DNA of 43,413 nt from Planctomyces sp. (lineage in GTDB: Bacteria; Planctomycetota; Planctomycetia; Planctomycetales; Planctomycetaceae), in contig JAHBXW010000029.1 of the NCBI GenBank assembly GCA_019636235.1, positions 1 to 43,413 on the forward strand, read 5' to 3'. The first letter of the stretch is position 1; each line of letters opens with the position of its first letter. Positions 1 to 8,294 of this stretch are shown here, one piece after another. Below the pieces are notes generated by a model that saw nothing but the letters and a program-made list of their open reading frames with translations, had not been told where the DNA came from and searched no databases. The position numbers and the translations under genes are program-made.

Positions 1-2
1 TC

Positions 3-545
3 ACTGGAAAGAAGTATGACGATGAAGCCGCGCGCACAATCGCGGACTCGTTCGCCAAGCTGGAGAATCTTTACCTGCGGTCGACGTCGATCACGACTGC
101 CGGCGTCCAGCACCTGTCGCGGCTGGAACGTCTCAAGATCCTGACGCTGGACGATTCTCTGGTGGACGATGGGATGGCGGATTCCGTTCGCAAAATGCAG
201 CGTCTGACCTGGTTGTCCGTGGACGATTGTGCGGTCGGCGACGAGACTCTGGCCGCTGTCAGCGAGTGCCCGGACATGTGGTACGTGTATTTCGCCAACA
301 CGCGAGTCACCGACGAGGGGCTGACGCATTTGCCGCAACTGCGACGGCCGTTGTCGCTGTACCTGTCGAATTGCCTGGCCGTCACGGATGCCAGCATTCC
401 GTCGCTGGCCCTGTTGACGGACTCCGGGGGCCTGAACATCGACCTGCAAGGGACCGGATTCACGGAGCAGGGCGCTCGTGAACTGCAGTCCGCGTTGCCG
501 CAGGCGCAGATTCGCTGGGGAAGTCCGCCGGTTCCACTGAAGTGA
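3..545 (+). CDS. Leucine-rich-repeat protein, C-terminal part (partial)
   Basis: The reading frame is open from the left edge and ends at TGA 543-545, so only the last 180 residues are present and the start lies outside the window. The sequence is a run of about 24-residue repeats of the ribonuclease-inhibitor/cysteine-containing LRR kind, with segments such as LENLYLR, LERLKILTLDD and TRVTDEGLTHL. Such repeats form a curved protein-binding surface; the partner is unknown. A second LRR protein of the same style, with a very similar TRVTDEG repeat, lies at 36271-37335 on the other strand. No catalytic motif is visible. The assignment as an LRR protein is secure; the function is not known. Confidence 0.8.
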   Translation, partial: TGKKYDDEAARTIADSFAKLENLYLRSTSITTAGVQHLSRLERLKILTLDDSLVDDGMADSVRKMQRLTWLSVDDCAVGDETLAAVSECPDMWYVYFANTRVTDEGLTHLPQLRRPLSLYLSNCLAVTDASIPSLALLTDSGGLNIDLQGTGFTEQGARELQSALPQAQIRWGSPPVPLK

Positions 546-580
546 CCGCTGTGCCATCGTCCCCTTCGGGATCAACGGGG

Positions 581-603
581 CCGAGGGGTTGAACCCGGCT
601 CGG
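581..603 (+). terminator. Possible stem-loop after the LRR gene
   Basis: CCGAG and CTCGG flank an inner GGGTT/AACCC pairing, giving a GC-rich hairpin about 36 bases after the LRR stop codon. There is no T-tract behind it, so it is only a weak candidate for transcription termination. Confidence 0.25.
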
Positions 604-630
604 GCGCGGTTGGCGAATGGACATCGATAA

Positions 631-677
631 CGCACCGGTGCTTCCCTCGCTGCGCTCAGTCCAGCCCCGGCCACACA
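631..677 (-). repeat. Dispersed 47-bp repeat, copy 1
   Basis: Read on the minus strand, this stretch matches 4642-4688 with about five differences over 47 bases. Two of those differences fall symmetrically in an 8-base palindrome, CACCGGTG here and CCCCGGGG in the other copy, so pairing is preserved. It lies between the LRR gene and zwf. It looks like a small intergenic repeat of the REP or hairpin kind; no transposase is nearby. Confidence 0.8.
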
Positions 678-805
678 TCCGTTCGGAAACGCCGACTGCG
701 GCGCCCGGCCCGGGCCGCAGTGTTGCCGCCCGCCGCCCTGTCCGGTCCAATGCGCGGCGCTCGCGCTCGCCCTGAGCCGCCCCGCGATCCGGAACTGCTG
801 CACTT

Positions 806-2335
806 ATGGAAGATGTCACGCTGCTGATCTTTGGCGCTTCAGGCGATCTGACCGCCCGCAAGCTGATCCCCGCCCTGTACCAGTTGCACTGCAACGGGTT
901 CCTGCCGGAGCGGTCGGTCATCATCGGCGTGGCCCGCCGTGAGAAGTCCGACGACGCCTTCCGCGGGGAGATGCGAGACGCCGTCGCCGAACACCGCGCG
1001 CGGGAGTTCACCGAAGAGCGCTGGTCCGAGTTCGCCCGCCGGCTGCGCTACGTGCAGGTCAATCTCGAGGACCCGGCCGAGTTCCCCAGACTGCATGACC
1101 AGGTCGAGGCGATCGAGAAGGACGCCGGGCTGCCCGGGCAGCGGATCGTGTATCTGGCGACGGCCCCGGCGCTGTTCACGCCGTCGGTCGAAGCGCTTGC
1201 TCAGGCCAACATGATCCCCCCGCTCGACGAGGCGGACCGGCTGAGGGTCGTGTTCGAGAAGCCCTTCGGCCACGACCTCGCGAGCGCACAGGAACTCAGC
1301 CATTCGCTGAGCCGCGTCCTCCGCGAAAAGCAGATCTACCGCATCGATCACTATCTCGGCAAAGAGACTGTTCAGAACCTGCTGCTGTTCCGGTTCGGCA
1401 ATTCGATCTTCGAGCCGATGTTCAATCGGAACCAGGTCGACCACGTGCAGATCACGGTTGCCGAGACGCAGGGCATTGAGGGCAGCCGGGGAGGCTACTA
1501 CGACCAGTCGGGGGGCGCTCTGCGAGACGTGCTGCAGAATCACGTGCTGCAGTTGTTGTGTCTGGTGGCGATGGAGCCGCCGGCGTCCTTTCAGGCGGAA
1601 TACATCCGCAACGAGAAGTTGAAGGTCCTGCAGGCGCTCGGTCCGGGCCGATCGGGCGCGGTGAGCGAATGGGCCGTCGCGGGTCAGTACGCGGCGGCGG
1701 CGGTAAACGGCCAGCGCGTGCGGGCCTATCTCGACGAGGATCGGATTCCTCCAGACTCGCGGCGGGAGACGTTCGTCGCCCTCGAAGCCCGGATCGACAA
1801 CTGGCGCTGGGCCGGCGTTCCGTTCTACCTGCGGACCGGCAAGCGGATGCCCGCCCGGGTCACGGAAATCGCGATCCAGTTCAAGCTGCCGCCGCTGAAC
1901 CTGTTCTCGACCGTCGAGTGCGAAGGCACGATGTGCGACCTCGTCGAGGCCCGGCCGAACACGCTCGTGTTCCACATTCAGCCCCGCGAGTCGATCACGC
2001 TGTCTTTCTCCGCGAAGCGCCCCGGCATGCAGTACCAGGTGCAGCCCGTGGACATGGAGTTCAATTACCAGCAGACGTTCGATGTCGAGATGCCGGAGGC
2101 GTACGAGCGGCTGCTGCTCGACGTCATCCGCGGCGATTCGACGCTGTTCACGCGCTCGGACGAGCTGGAAGCGGCGTGGCGGTTCTGCGAGCCGATGCTT
2201 GAGGCCTGGAGTTCGAAGGACCACCACCCCGAGCTGTACGCGGCCGGCGGTTGGGGACCGAAGGCGGCGCATCAGCTGCTGGCCCGCTCCGGTCGTCACT
2301 GGCGGGTGCCAGACCTGCCGGACGGAGGGAGCTGA
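806..2335 (+). CDS. zwf: Glucose-6-phosphate 1-dehydrogenase
   Basis: This 509-residue protein catalyses NADP+-dependent oxidation of glucose 6-phosphate to 6-phosphogluconolactone, the entry step of the oxidative pentose phosphate pathway, in the cytoplasm. The N-terminal nucleotide-binding motif GASGDLTARKL is at about residues 10-20. EKPFGHDL and the active-site signature RIDHYLGKE follow in the middle, and FYLRTGKRMP lies in the C-terminal domain. The length is normal for the family (about 480-510). The ATG at 806 puts the Rossmann strand at its usual place close to the N-terminus. The gene stands alone: upstream is an LRR gene and a repeat, and 15 bases downstream is the end of a convergent gene. 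No 6-phosphogluconolactonase or 6-phosphogluconate dehydrogenase is adjacent. Confidence 0.97.
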   Translation: MEDVTLLIFGASGDLTARKLIPALYQLHCNGFLPERSVIIGVARREKSDDAFRGEMRDAVAEHRAREFTEERWSEFARRLRYVQVNLEDPAEFPRLHDQVEAIEKDAGLPGQRIVYLATAPALFTPSVEALAQANMIPPLDEADRLRVVFEKPFGHDLASAQELSHSLSRVLREKQIYRIDHYLGKETVQNLLLFRFGNSIFEPMFNRNQVDHVQITVAETQGIEGSRGGYYDQSGGALRDVLQNHVLQLLCLVAMEPPASFQAEYIRNEKLKVLQALGPGRSGAVSEWAVAGQYAAAAVNGQRVRAYLDEDRIPPDSRRETFVALEARIDNWRWAGVPFYLRTGKRMPARVTEIAIQFKLPPLNLFSTVECEGTMCDLVEARPNTLVFHIQPRESITLSFSAKRPGMQYQVQPVDMEFNYQQTFDVEMPEAYERLLLDVIRGDSTLFTRSDELEAAWRFCEPMLEAWSSKDHHPELYAAGGWGPKAAHQLLARSGRHWRVPDLPDGGS

Positions 2336-2350
2336 GCGAGGCGGCGCGGC

Positions 2351-4000
2351 CTAGCGGACGAGCTGCACGGGCTGCGCCTGCCGGACCTGAATGTAGTCCG
2401 CCTGCAGTTGGGCGTTCCGCTCGCGCTGGCCGAACAGTCCCAGGGACTGACCGACGTATGGCGACAGATCCACCTCCTGGCTGTCCGCGAACGCCAAGAA
2501 CCGGCCATCGGGAGCGATCAGCATGAACCGGGGTACGCCCGGCGTGCGGCTGTTCGTCGTCTGCAGGATGCCTGCGCCGTCGAAGCGGGGTGGCGGCGCG
2601 GCGGCTTGAGCTCCCGGCTGCTGCGCTGGAAACGCGGCCTGCGGCGGGATCTGCTTCGGCGTCGCGGGTTGCTGCGTCAGCGCGCCGGGCGGAAGTTCCG
2701 TCGCGCGGATCTGCGGCGGGTAGGGGCTGGTCCGCACCCGCGGCGACGCCCCCGGTCCGGTCTCCAGGACCTCCGACCAGGCGGCGGCCTCGGAAGGAGC
2801 GGCCGCCATGCCGGACAGCATCCCCGGCGGCAGCGGTCGCGCGCTCGCGGGCGGCAGCTGCGGAATCGCGGGCAGCGTCCCGGCGTCCGGTTGCAGCGAG
2901 GCCTCGAGAGTCGGCGGCGACGTCGCCGGCAAACCCAGTTCAATGGCCGGATACAAACCGTCTCCGGGCATCGTGCCATCGGCGGGCACGACTCCCGACT
3001 GAAGGCCCAGCAGCGCCGCATCGCGCTGCGACGTCGAGGACGTCAACTGGACGAACTTCATGTATTCGTTGTACAGCTTCAAGCGGCCTTCCAGCGCCGC
3101 CAGTCGTCCGTCGATCTGCGTGCGCAGTTCCGGCGCCTCCTGGCCGAGGGCCACGTATGCCGCCTGCACCTCGCCCAGGCCCCATTGGGTGATGTCCTGC
3201 TCGATGCGGTCCGCATACACGCGGTCGATCTCCATCAAGCGCAGCTTGGGCGCCCGCGGGTCCTGCGGAAATCCGGCCTCCAATGGCGCGGCCAGCGCGA
3301 CGTTCGGCGGCGAGGCGCCCGGCGCGATCGACGGAGCCGGCAGCGACGGCAGGCCCACGGGAGCCGAGGCCACAGCGATGTCCCCCGGCTCCTCCAGCCC
3401 CGGGATGGCCGCCAGCTTCTCCGGCGTCCGGTGGGAGGACGGGACTGCATAGGGGTCGTTGTCGAGCTGCTCTCGCAGCGATTCGTCGACCGGGACGATG
3501 AAGTTCCCCTTCACCCAGCGATACTCGCGCGGCGGGGGAACGATCTGCAGCATCTTCACGCGGCCGGCGTCCGTCTGCAGCGCCTTCTCGCCCAGGATCT
3601 GGACCTCATCCCCGTTCGACAGCTGCCGTCCTGTGTATTGATGGTCGTCGGACAACGTGCTGCCGATGCGGACGACGGCCTGACCGGGCTGCCCCGATTC
3701 GTCGGCCGGCACGGCGACGATTCCCTGCTGGCCGTTGCGCTGCACGGCGGCGGCGGCGATCCAGCTGATGCTGCCCGGAGGCGGGGCGATCATGAACCAG
3801 CCGCCGGGATCGTGGCGATGGACGACGACGCGTTCGCCGCGGTTGAGGCGGCCGGTGGCGTAATAATTCTTGCCCGGGCCGCTGCGGACGTAGACGTCAT
3901 CCCCCATCACGACTCCCTCATAGGGGAACTGAGTGACGGCGGCGGATGCGGCCGCGTTCAGGCAGCCGATCAGGGTCAACAGGGCAATCGGACGCAGCAT
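2351..4000 (-). CDS. Secreted protein with bacterial SH3-like domains
   Basis: The 549-residue protein begins with a signal peptide (hydrophobic segment at about residues 4-20). Next comes an SH3b-like domain (about 28-90) with the typical DVYVRSGPGKNYYATGRL start. A second, weaker SH3-like segment (about 110-170) contains RIGSTLSDDHQYTGRQL. The middle is a long low-complexity stretch rich in proline and alanine (about 195-460). The C-terminal segment (about 485-545) has the pattern PRFMLIAPDGRFLAFAD and may be a small beta domain. SH3b domains commonly bind peptidoglycan or proteins, so a cell-envelope role is an inference. The gene is monocistronic, convergent with zwf, with a 775-bp gene-free region upstream. 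No enzymatic motif is visible. Confidence 0.75.
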   Translation of the reverse strand: MLRPIALLTLIGCLNAAASAAVTQFPYEGVVMGDDVYVRSGPGKNYYATGRLNRGERVVVHRHDPGGWFMIAPPPGSISWIAAAAVQRNGQQGIVAVPADESGQPGQAVVRIGSTLSDDHQYTGRQLSNGDEVQILGEKALQTDAGRVKMLQIVPPPREYRWVKGNFIVPVDESLREQLDNDPYAVPSSHRTPEKLAAIPGLEEPGDIAVASAPVGLPSLPAPSIAPGASPPNVALAAPLEAGFPQDPRAPKLRLMEIDRVYADRIEQDITQWGLGEVQAAYVALGQEAPELRTQIDGRLAALEGRLKLYNEYMKFVQLTSSTSQRDAALLGLQSGVVPADGTMPGDGLYPAIELGLPATSPPTLEASLQPDAGTLPAIPQLPPASARPLPPGMLSGMAAAPSEAAAWSEVLETGPGASPRVRTSPYPPQIRATELPPGALTQQPATPKQIPPQAAFPAQQPGAQAAAPPPRFDGAGILQTTNSRTPGVPRFMLIAPDGRFLAFADSQEVDLSPYVGQSLGLFGQRERNAQLQADYIQVRQAQPVQLVR

Positions 4001-4596
4001 GGGGGCCTCCCGCGGGGGCGTTGAAAGACGCCCGCGGCTGCAGACTGACGAAATGGGATTCCGGGATCGGCATCCGCGAACCGGACGGCCGCGGAGGGGC
4101 GTTGGCGGGAGCGGTCAGCCCGGGAGGGCGCCGCCGCCAGGCGGGACAGGTCGTCGACTTTCCATCGAAGTCGGCGATTCCTACCGGAGACCCGGAATTT
4201 GACTCAAGACGAAGTCAGGCGGTTTTCGCCGGAGGCGGCCGAATCCGCCGCAGCGAACCGCGTCAGGCGCCGTGTCCCCCGGCCCGGACGGCGGATCTTG
4301 CAATCGGCAATTCGCGTTCCGCCCGCCCCGGTCGAGCGGAACGACTTGCGTGCACGCCCCCCGTACGGCGAGCCGTTGCGGCCGGACGTCGCATGTTGGC
4401 AGGGAACCCACACAGGCAGGGCATCAGATTGCCGCGTCCTGGGCGACGATACTCACGCCGGTCGCCTCACGAGCACTTAGCGCCTCATGCCGTTGGTTGG
4501 GCCGTCGCTGCCGCCTCCGGCTCGAGCCGCGAGCCGCGAACCGCGACCGACGGCAAGGCCGTCAGCTTGGAACGATGTCCTGACCGCTCGCGGTCA

Positions 4597-4638
4597 ATGA
4601 CCATTGACCAATCCGAGATGACCATTGGCCAATCCATA
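4597..4638. repeat. 21-bp tandem duplication with internal palindrome
   Basis: Two adjacent 21-base units both start ATGACCATTG; they differ at one base in the first 17 and then diverge at the end. The left boundary forms a perfect inverted repeat GGTCAAT-gacc-ATTGACC (4592-4609), and the second unit contains ATTGGCCAAT. It could be a paired operator or a simple duplication; there is no start codon in a position that would decide which gene it serves. Confidence 0.6.
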
Positions 4639-4641
4639 AAG

Positions 4642-4688
4642 TGTGCGGCCGGGGCTGGACCGAGCGCAGCGAGAGAAGCCCCGGGGCG
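4642..4688 (+). repeat. Dispersed 47-bp repeat, copy 2
   Basis: This is the opposite-orientation partner of 631-677. The core GGCCGGGGCTGGAC is identical in both, and the palindromic octamer at the right end is CCCCGGGG here versus CACCGGTG in copy 1. It starts four bases after the tandem repeat at 4597-4638. Confidence 0.8.
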
Positions 4689-4775
4689 GTGCAGAATGGC
4701 CCCCTGGGGGCATCGTGGATGGTGGGTCATCGCCGGTTCGACCTCACGGTCTCGCCGCGGCTCGACGCCACCCTG

Positions 4776-5108
4776 TCAACCGCCGGAGCGGATGAGGCGA
4801 TCCAGGCGCTCTGCCGCGGCGCGCCACGCTCCCGACCGAGCCTGCGCGATCACGGCCCGCAGCTCGTCGAAATCCTCCGCCGACAGTTCCCCGCCGCGCT
4901 GCAGTTCCGCGATCGTCGCCTCCGTCGCGTCGAGCAGCTCCACACGTTGCGACGTGACGGCCGTGTACAGCGCGTCTGCGGCGGTTCGCGATTTCTCACT
5001 GGCCAGACGCGGCGACCCGGTGCAGCCGGCCAGGGCCAGGGCGGCGGACACGACGAGCGTCGAGACGACCGGCGAACGGCGCGCTCGACGAGCCGATTCA
5101 GAACTCAC
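4776..5108 (-). CDS. Small lipoprotein, unknown function
   Basis: The predicted 110-residue protein has a hydrophobic N-terminal segment ending in the lipobox-like ALAGC (about residues 24-28), so it is probably exported and lipid-anchored. The rest is mostly helical and charged, with ELQRGGELSAEDFDELRAVI in the middle. I chose GTG 5108 because it overlaps the stop of the upstream DUF1559 gene by 11 bases, giving a translationally coupled pair, and because it starts shortly before the signal segment. DUF1559 genes in planctomycetes are often followed by a small lipoprotein gene; the role of such proteins is not known. Confidence 0.65.
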   Translation of the reverse strand: MSSESARRARRSPVVSTLVVSAALALAGCTGSPRLASEKSRTAADALYTAVTSQRVELLDATEATIAELQRGGELSAEDFDELRAVIAQARSGAWRAAAERLDRLIRSGG

Positions 5109-6165
5109 CGGCAACCTCCCCGCCCGCCCGCGTGCAGGCGTCTCGCCACACGAACGCGTCGACAAACTGGGAGATGAACCGGACCGAGCCATCCCCGAAG
5201 GCACAGTGTCCGCCCCCCTGGTGGTCTGAGTCGAGCTGGTCGGTGTGGCGCGCGGGATGGTTGGGCTGATGGATGATGACCTGCGGGTGGTCGTGGGCAT
5301 CGGGGCCGCTGTGCGCCTGCACGAGCGTGCCCCCGCTGTCGCAGTCGTCGACGAGCAGCCCGCCGCCGTGTTTCTTGCAGGACGCGGCGAAGGGTGGAAC
5401 GCCAACCCAGGTCTTGTCGCTGAGCGACGAGCTGTGCTCGCCCAGGAACACGGTGTTGGAGAGGCCGTCGAGGACATCCGCGGCGCGGACGCCGGAGTTG
5501 CGGTAGAAGGCGCCGTCGGCGACGGCGTCGCCGTAGCCGGGGATCGGCTCGGGCATGTTGAAGTCGAGGGAGTAGGTGGTGGGCCGGGCCCAGGGCCCCT
5601 GCGTGCCGGCCATCGTCACGTAATGCGCGTGGGCGAACCGGAACGAGGGGGAGAAGGGGGAGGGATCTCCGGGGCTTTCGTTGTCGCCGGCGTTATAGCG
5701 CTGGACGACGAAGCCGTCCTCGCCGCCGACGGCGCTGGGACATAGAAACGCCGCCAGTTTTGTCTGCACAGCGACGGCGTGCTGCGGAGACCAGCAGGGC
5801 GCGGAAAAGTCGAGCGCGGCGTGCAGCGGGGACTGATCCAGCTGCGGCAGCAGCAGCGCTCCCCAGGCGAAGCCGGACGGCCCGTTGAGGTTGTGATCGG
5901 GGAAGTCGACGCCGAACAGCGTTCCGGCCTGCACGGGGGAGCCGACGTACGCCGGCGGAAACGTGCGGGCGATGTCGTGGTAGTTGTGCAGCGCGAGGGC
6001 CAGTTGCTTTAGGTTGTTGCGGCACTGCGTTCGGCGGGCGGCCTCGCGGGCCTGCTGAACGGCGGGCAGCAGCAGCGCCATGAGAATGGCGATGATGGCG
6101 ATGACGACGAGCAGCTCGATGAGGGTGAAGGCGGCGCGAGGGCGCGACGCGATTCGGAGGGGCAT
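5098..6165 (-). CDS. DUF1559 domain-containing protein (prepilin-like N-terminus)
   Basis: This 355-residue protein has a type IV prepilin-like N-terminus: a short basic leader, then [20 protein letters not shown] (about residues 13-32), which would be cut by a prepilin peptidase before the phenylalanine and form the hydrophobic helix. It continues with [17 protein letters not shown], the signature following the helix in planctomycete DUF1559 proteins. The C-terminus carries the family's H-x9-FGDGSVRF-like ending (HCAFGDGSVRFISQ). These proteins occur in large paralogous families in planctomycetes and are thought to be surface or pseudopilin-like; the exact job is unknown. The start ATG is preceded by AAGGA at proper spacing. 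The gene overlaps the downstream lipoprotein gene. Confidence 0.92.
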   Translation of the reverse strand: MPLRIASRPRAAFTLIELLVVIAIIAILMALLLPAVQQAREAARRTQCRNNLKQLALALHNYHDIARTFPPAYVGSPVQAGTLFGVDFPDHNLNGPSGFAWGALLLPQLDQSPLHAALDFSAPCWSPQHAVAVQTKLAAFLCPSAVGGEDGFVVQRYNAGDNESPGDPSPFSPSFRFAHAHYVTMAGTQGPWARPTTYSLDFNMPEPIPGYGDAVADGAFYRNSGVRAADVLDGLSNTVFLGEHSSSLSDKTWVGVPPFAASCKKHGGGLLVDDCDSGGTLVQAHSGPDAHDHPQVIIHQPNHPARHTDQLDSDHQGGGHCAFGDGSVRFISQFVDAFVWRDACTRAGGEVAGEF

Positions 6166-6197
6166 GCCGGTGTCCTTCTGTCGGTCTAACGGCAGAG

Positions 6198-6226
6198 AAA
6201 CTATCGTCCAACACCCGATTTTTCAA
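6198..6226 (-). promoter_or_regulatory. Candidate housekeeping promoter of the DUF1559 gene
   Basis: On the minus strand TTGAAA (6226-6221) and TAGTTT (6203-6198) are separated by 17 bases and lie about 35 bases upstream of the ATG at 6165. The match to sigma-70 consensus is moderate. The neighbourhood is much AT-richer than its surroundings, as promoters here would be. Confidence 0.35.
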
Positions 6227-6241
6227 TACAGAAACTCGTGT

Positions 6242-6257
6242 TTTTGATGCATCAAAA
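6242..6257. promoter_or_regulatory. 16-bp perfect palindrome upstream of the DUF1559 gene
   Basis: TTTTGATGCATCAAAA is perfectly self-complementary and lies just upstream of the candidate -35 of the DUF1559 promoter. A dimeric regulator could bind there; no regulator is encoded adjacent. Confidence 0.4.
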
Positions 6258-6364
6258 CGGTGCGGGCGAGGAAATGCGGTCGGAAGGGAGGAGACGGGCG
6301 CCGCCGGGAGTCCCGTGAAAACTGGCTCGCGGCGCCTTGCCGCCTGGCGGCTCAGTGACAAGCG

Positions 6365-8002
6365 CTACAACTGAGAACTCGTCCCGCGCAGCTCGGGCCG
6401 TTCAGCCGTCCGCAGCAGCACTTTCATGCCGAACACATCCTCGAACATGCCGCCGGCCTGTTTGAGCGCCAGTTGCTCGACGGACAGATCGTCCACATTC
6501 GGCACGGTGATGATCAGCCGGTTGCCCTGCCGGACGCAACGCAGCTCCTGCACGCGCTGGCTGCGCGTCGTGTCCAGCGCCAGGGCGAGGCGGAGCATCG
6601 CGGCCATCTTCAGCACCGCGACGCGCCGATCCCGGTCGAGAGTGTTGAACCCCTGGTGCGTCGATTTCGGCGCCGCCCGCCGGTGATAGCGGGCCACCAG
6701 GCCGACCAGCGCCATCTCCTGCGTCCCCAGTCCGAACAGATCGCTGTTCATGATCAGGTACATCGAGTGCTTGTGCATGCTCGTGTTGCTGACGTACAGG
6801 CCGATCTCGTGCAGCACGGCTCCCAGAGTCAGCAGCAGTTCGTACCGGGCGTCGAGTCCGTGTTCCGACCGCAGCGCCTGAAACAACTGCTGGGCGAGCC
6901 GGCTGACGTGCACGCCGTGCTCTTCATCGAAGTGGTATTTGCGACCCAGTTCGACGGCCGAGCGGAGGATCTGGCCGCGGAAGTCCTCGGTCCACGCGCC
7001 CCCCTCGCCCATCTCGCGCAGCAGGCCGTCGCGCAGATTCGCGGAGGAGACGCGGAGCCGATCCACGTTCAGCAGCCGAGCCACATGCAGATAGGACAAC
7101 AACGCGGGGCCGAGCGTTTCGGCGTCGGGAAACGGCAGATGGAACTTGCGGACGATGGCGTCCTCGCTCATCTCGAGGACGCTGTCGGTCAGCCGGGCGA
7201 GGTCGTCGACCTGCAGCGTGGCGAGCGTCTGCGGCGCCCAGCCGGCATCAAACTGTCGCGCGGCGAACCGGATGTCGCCGCCGAGGGCGACAAGTTCGAC
7301 ATGCGATCCGGCCGGCGCCTGATCGGCGATCGCGTCCAGCGTGCGTTCGATCTCCGTCTGCATCATCTCCCGCAGAATGTCCTGCGGGGCGCGCAGCGTC
7401 TCGAGCGTCTGCCGGAGCCGCAGAGCTCCCAGCCGGTAGGAATGCGAGAAGGCCACGTTCCCCTTGTCGACCACCAGCAGTTCCGTGTTGCCGCCGCCGA
7501 CCTCGACGATCACCGTCCGGGCCTCGCGCAGCGTCGGTTCCGCCATGAGCAGCGGCTGGACGCTGCGGAACGTGATCCGGTGGACCTCGGCCTCTTCGAT
7601 GGGGTCGACGGTCAACCCGGTGGCGAGGTACACGCGGTCGAGGAAGACCAGCCGGTTGATGGCTTCGCGGACGGCCGTGGTGGCCACGACGCGGACCTGG
7701 TCCGGGCGCGTGATGTTGTATTCCTCAAGCTTGCGGCGATAGGCCTTGAGGACGCGGACGCACTCTTCAATCGTCGCGCGGGACAGCTCGCTGCGAACGA
7801 ACGCGTCCTTGCCCAGCCGGACGCCCTGCGACAGCGTTTCCAGCGTGCGGACGATGCCATCGGCGGCGACTTCGGCGATCGCCATCCGCACGGAGCTGGT
7901 GCCGATATCGATGACGGCGACCGTGCGGGGCGGAGCGGCGGACGCGGAAACCGGGGCGATCGCGGCCGGTTCGTTGGCGTTGGAGCTGGTCGGAGCGGGC
8001 AT
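6365..8002 (-). CDS. ppx: Ppx/GppA family phosphatase (exopolyphosphatase / guanosine pentaphosphatase)
   Basis: The 545-residue protein belongs to the ASKHA-fold family that hydrolyses polyphosphate or pppGpp. Residues about 27-40 carry the phosphate-1 loop VAVIDIGTSSVRMAI. VVATTAVREA (about 108) and the second phosphate loop VEVGGGNTELLVV (about 170) follow. The C-terminal third is an HD-like helical domain with HGVHVSRLA and the HEIG...HKHS pattern, as in the long Ppx forms. The length (about 500-550) is typical. Polyphosphate versus pppGpp preference cannot be read from sequence alone. The gene is monocistronic and divergent from narK; an alanine-rich N-terminal tail of about 25 residues precedes the fold. 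Confidence 0.93.
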   Translation of the reverse strand: MPAPTSSNANEPAAIAPVSASAAPPRTVAVIDIGTSSVRMAIAEVAADGIVRTLETLSQGVRLGKDAFVRSELSRATIEECVRVLKAYRRKLEEYNITRPDQVRVVATTAVREAINRLVFLDRVYLATGLTVDPIEEAEVHRITFRSVQPLLMAEPTLREARTVIVEVGGGNTELLVVDKGNVAFSHSYRLGALRLRQTLETLRAPQDILREMMQTEIERTLDAIADQAPAGSHVELVALGGDIRFAARQFDAGWAPQTLATLQVDDLARLTDSVLEMSEDAIVRKFHLPFPDAETLGPALLSYLHVARLLNVDRLRVSSANLRDGLLREMGEGGAWTEDFRGQILRSAVELGRKYHFDEEHGVHVSRLAQQLFQALRSEHGLDARYELLLTLGAVLHEIGLYVSNTSMHKHSMYLIMNSDLFGLGTQEMALVGLVARYHRRAAPKSTHQGFNTLDRDRRVAVLKMAAMLRLALALDTTRSQRVQELRCVRQGNRLIITVPNVDDLSVEQLALKQAGGMFEDVFGMKVLLRTAERPELRGTSSQL

Positions 8003-8085
8003 GACTCACCGGGCTGGGGGGCCTGATTCTAGTGCAGGCCGGCAGGTTGTCGCAGGTCCGGATTCGTGCCGCGGACGGCTGGGCC

Positions 8086-8123
8086 GGCGGGAATCAACCC
8101 GCCATCACTTCCGCCCGTTTTTT
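8086..8123 (+). terminator. Attenuator-like stem-loop with T6 run
   Basis: GGCGGG (8086-8091) can pair with CCCGCC (8098-8103). Alternatively GGC(G)GGAA (8086-8093) can pair with TTCCGCC (8109-8115), directly followed by CG and TTTTTT (8118-8123). The two pairings exclude each other, the arrangement expected of an attenuator. No gene is transcribed rightward into it from the left, so an ordinary gene-end terminator makes little sense here. It would act only if a promoter lies between 8003 and 8085. Confidence 0.35.
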
Positions 8124-8196
8124 GAGCGAGCCTGCGCCGTCGATGAGCGGACCTGCGGGATGCCTGGCGGGCCCGTGGGGGGCCTGGCGGGCCGAG

Positions 8197-8208
8197 TCGA
8201 ATATTCGA
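8197..8208. promoter_or_regulatory. 12-bp perfect palindrome, possible activator site
   Basis: TCGAATATTCGA is perfectly self-complementary and is centred about 94 bases upstream of the -24 dinucleotide of the sigma-54-like element. That distance suits an upstream activator site. It does not match the classic enterobacterial NtrC consensus. Confidence 0.3.
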
Positions 8209-8294
8209 GATCGCCGGATTCGCGGGGGATTGGTTGAAAAACGCCGTCATGGGGATCAAAGAGCGGCCTCGCGCGGCCGGATCATCACGGTCGG

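Larger units (their letters stand above)
4001..4775. other. Gene-free region between the SH3 gene and the DUF1559 operon
   Basis: These 775 bases hold no convincing coding sequence on either strand; the short open frames lack conserved motifs and overlap one another. The region must contain the promoter of the leftward SH3 gene and the 3' end of the leftward DUF1559/lipoprotein operon. It also holds a 21-bp tandem repeat (4597-4638) and a copy of the 47-bp dispersed repeat (4642-4688). I did not recognise a promoter or terminator with confidence. Confidence 0.6.

Noticed and set aside
2408-4024. 538-codon plus-strand frame opposite the SH3-domain gene
   Set aside because: Arginine-rich composition and no motif, while the minus strand has a signal peptide and SH3 domains.
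6473-8026. 517-codon plus-strand frame opposite the Ppx/GppA gene
   Set aside because: Shadow frame; conserved ASKHA motifs are on the minus strand.
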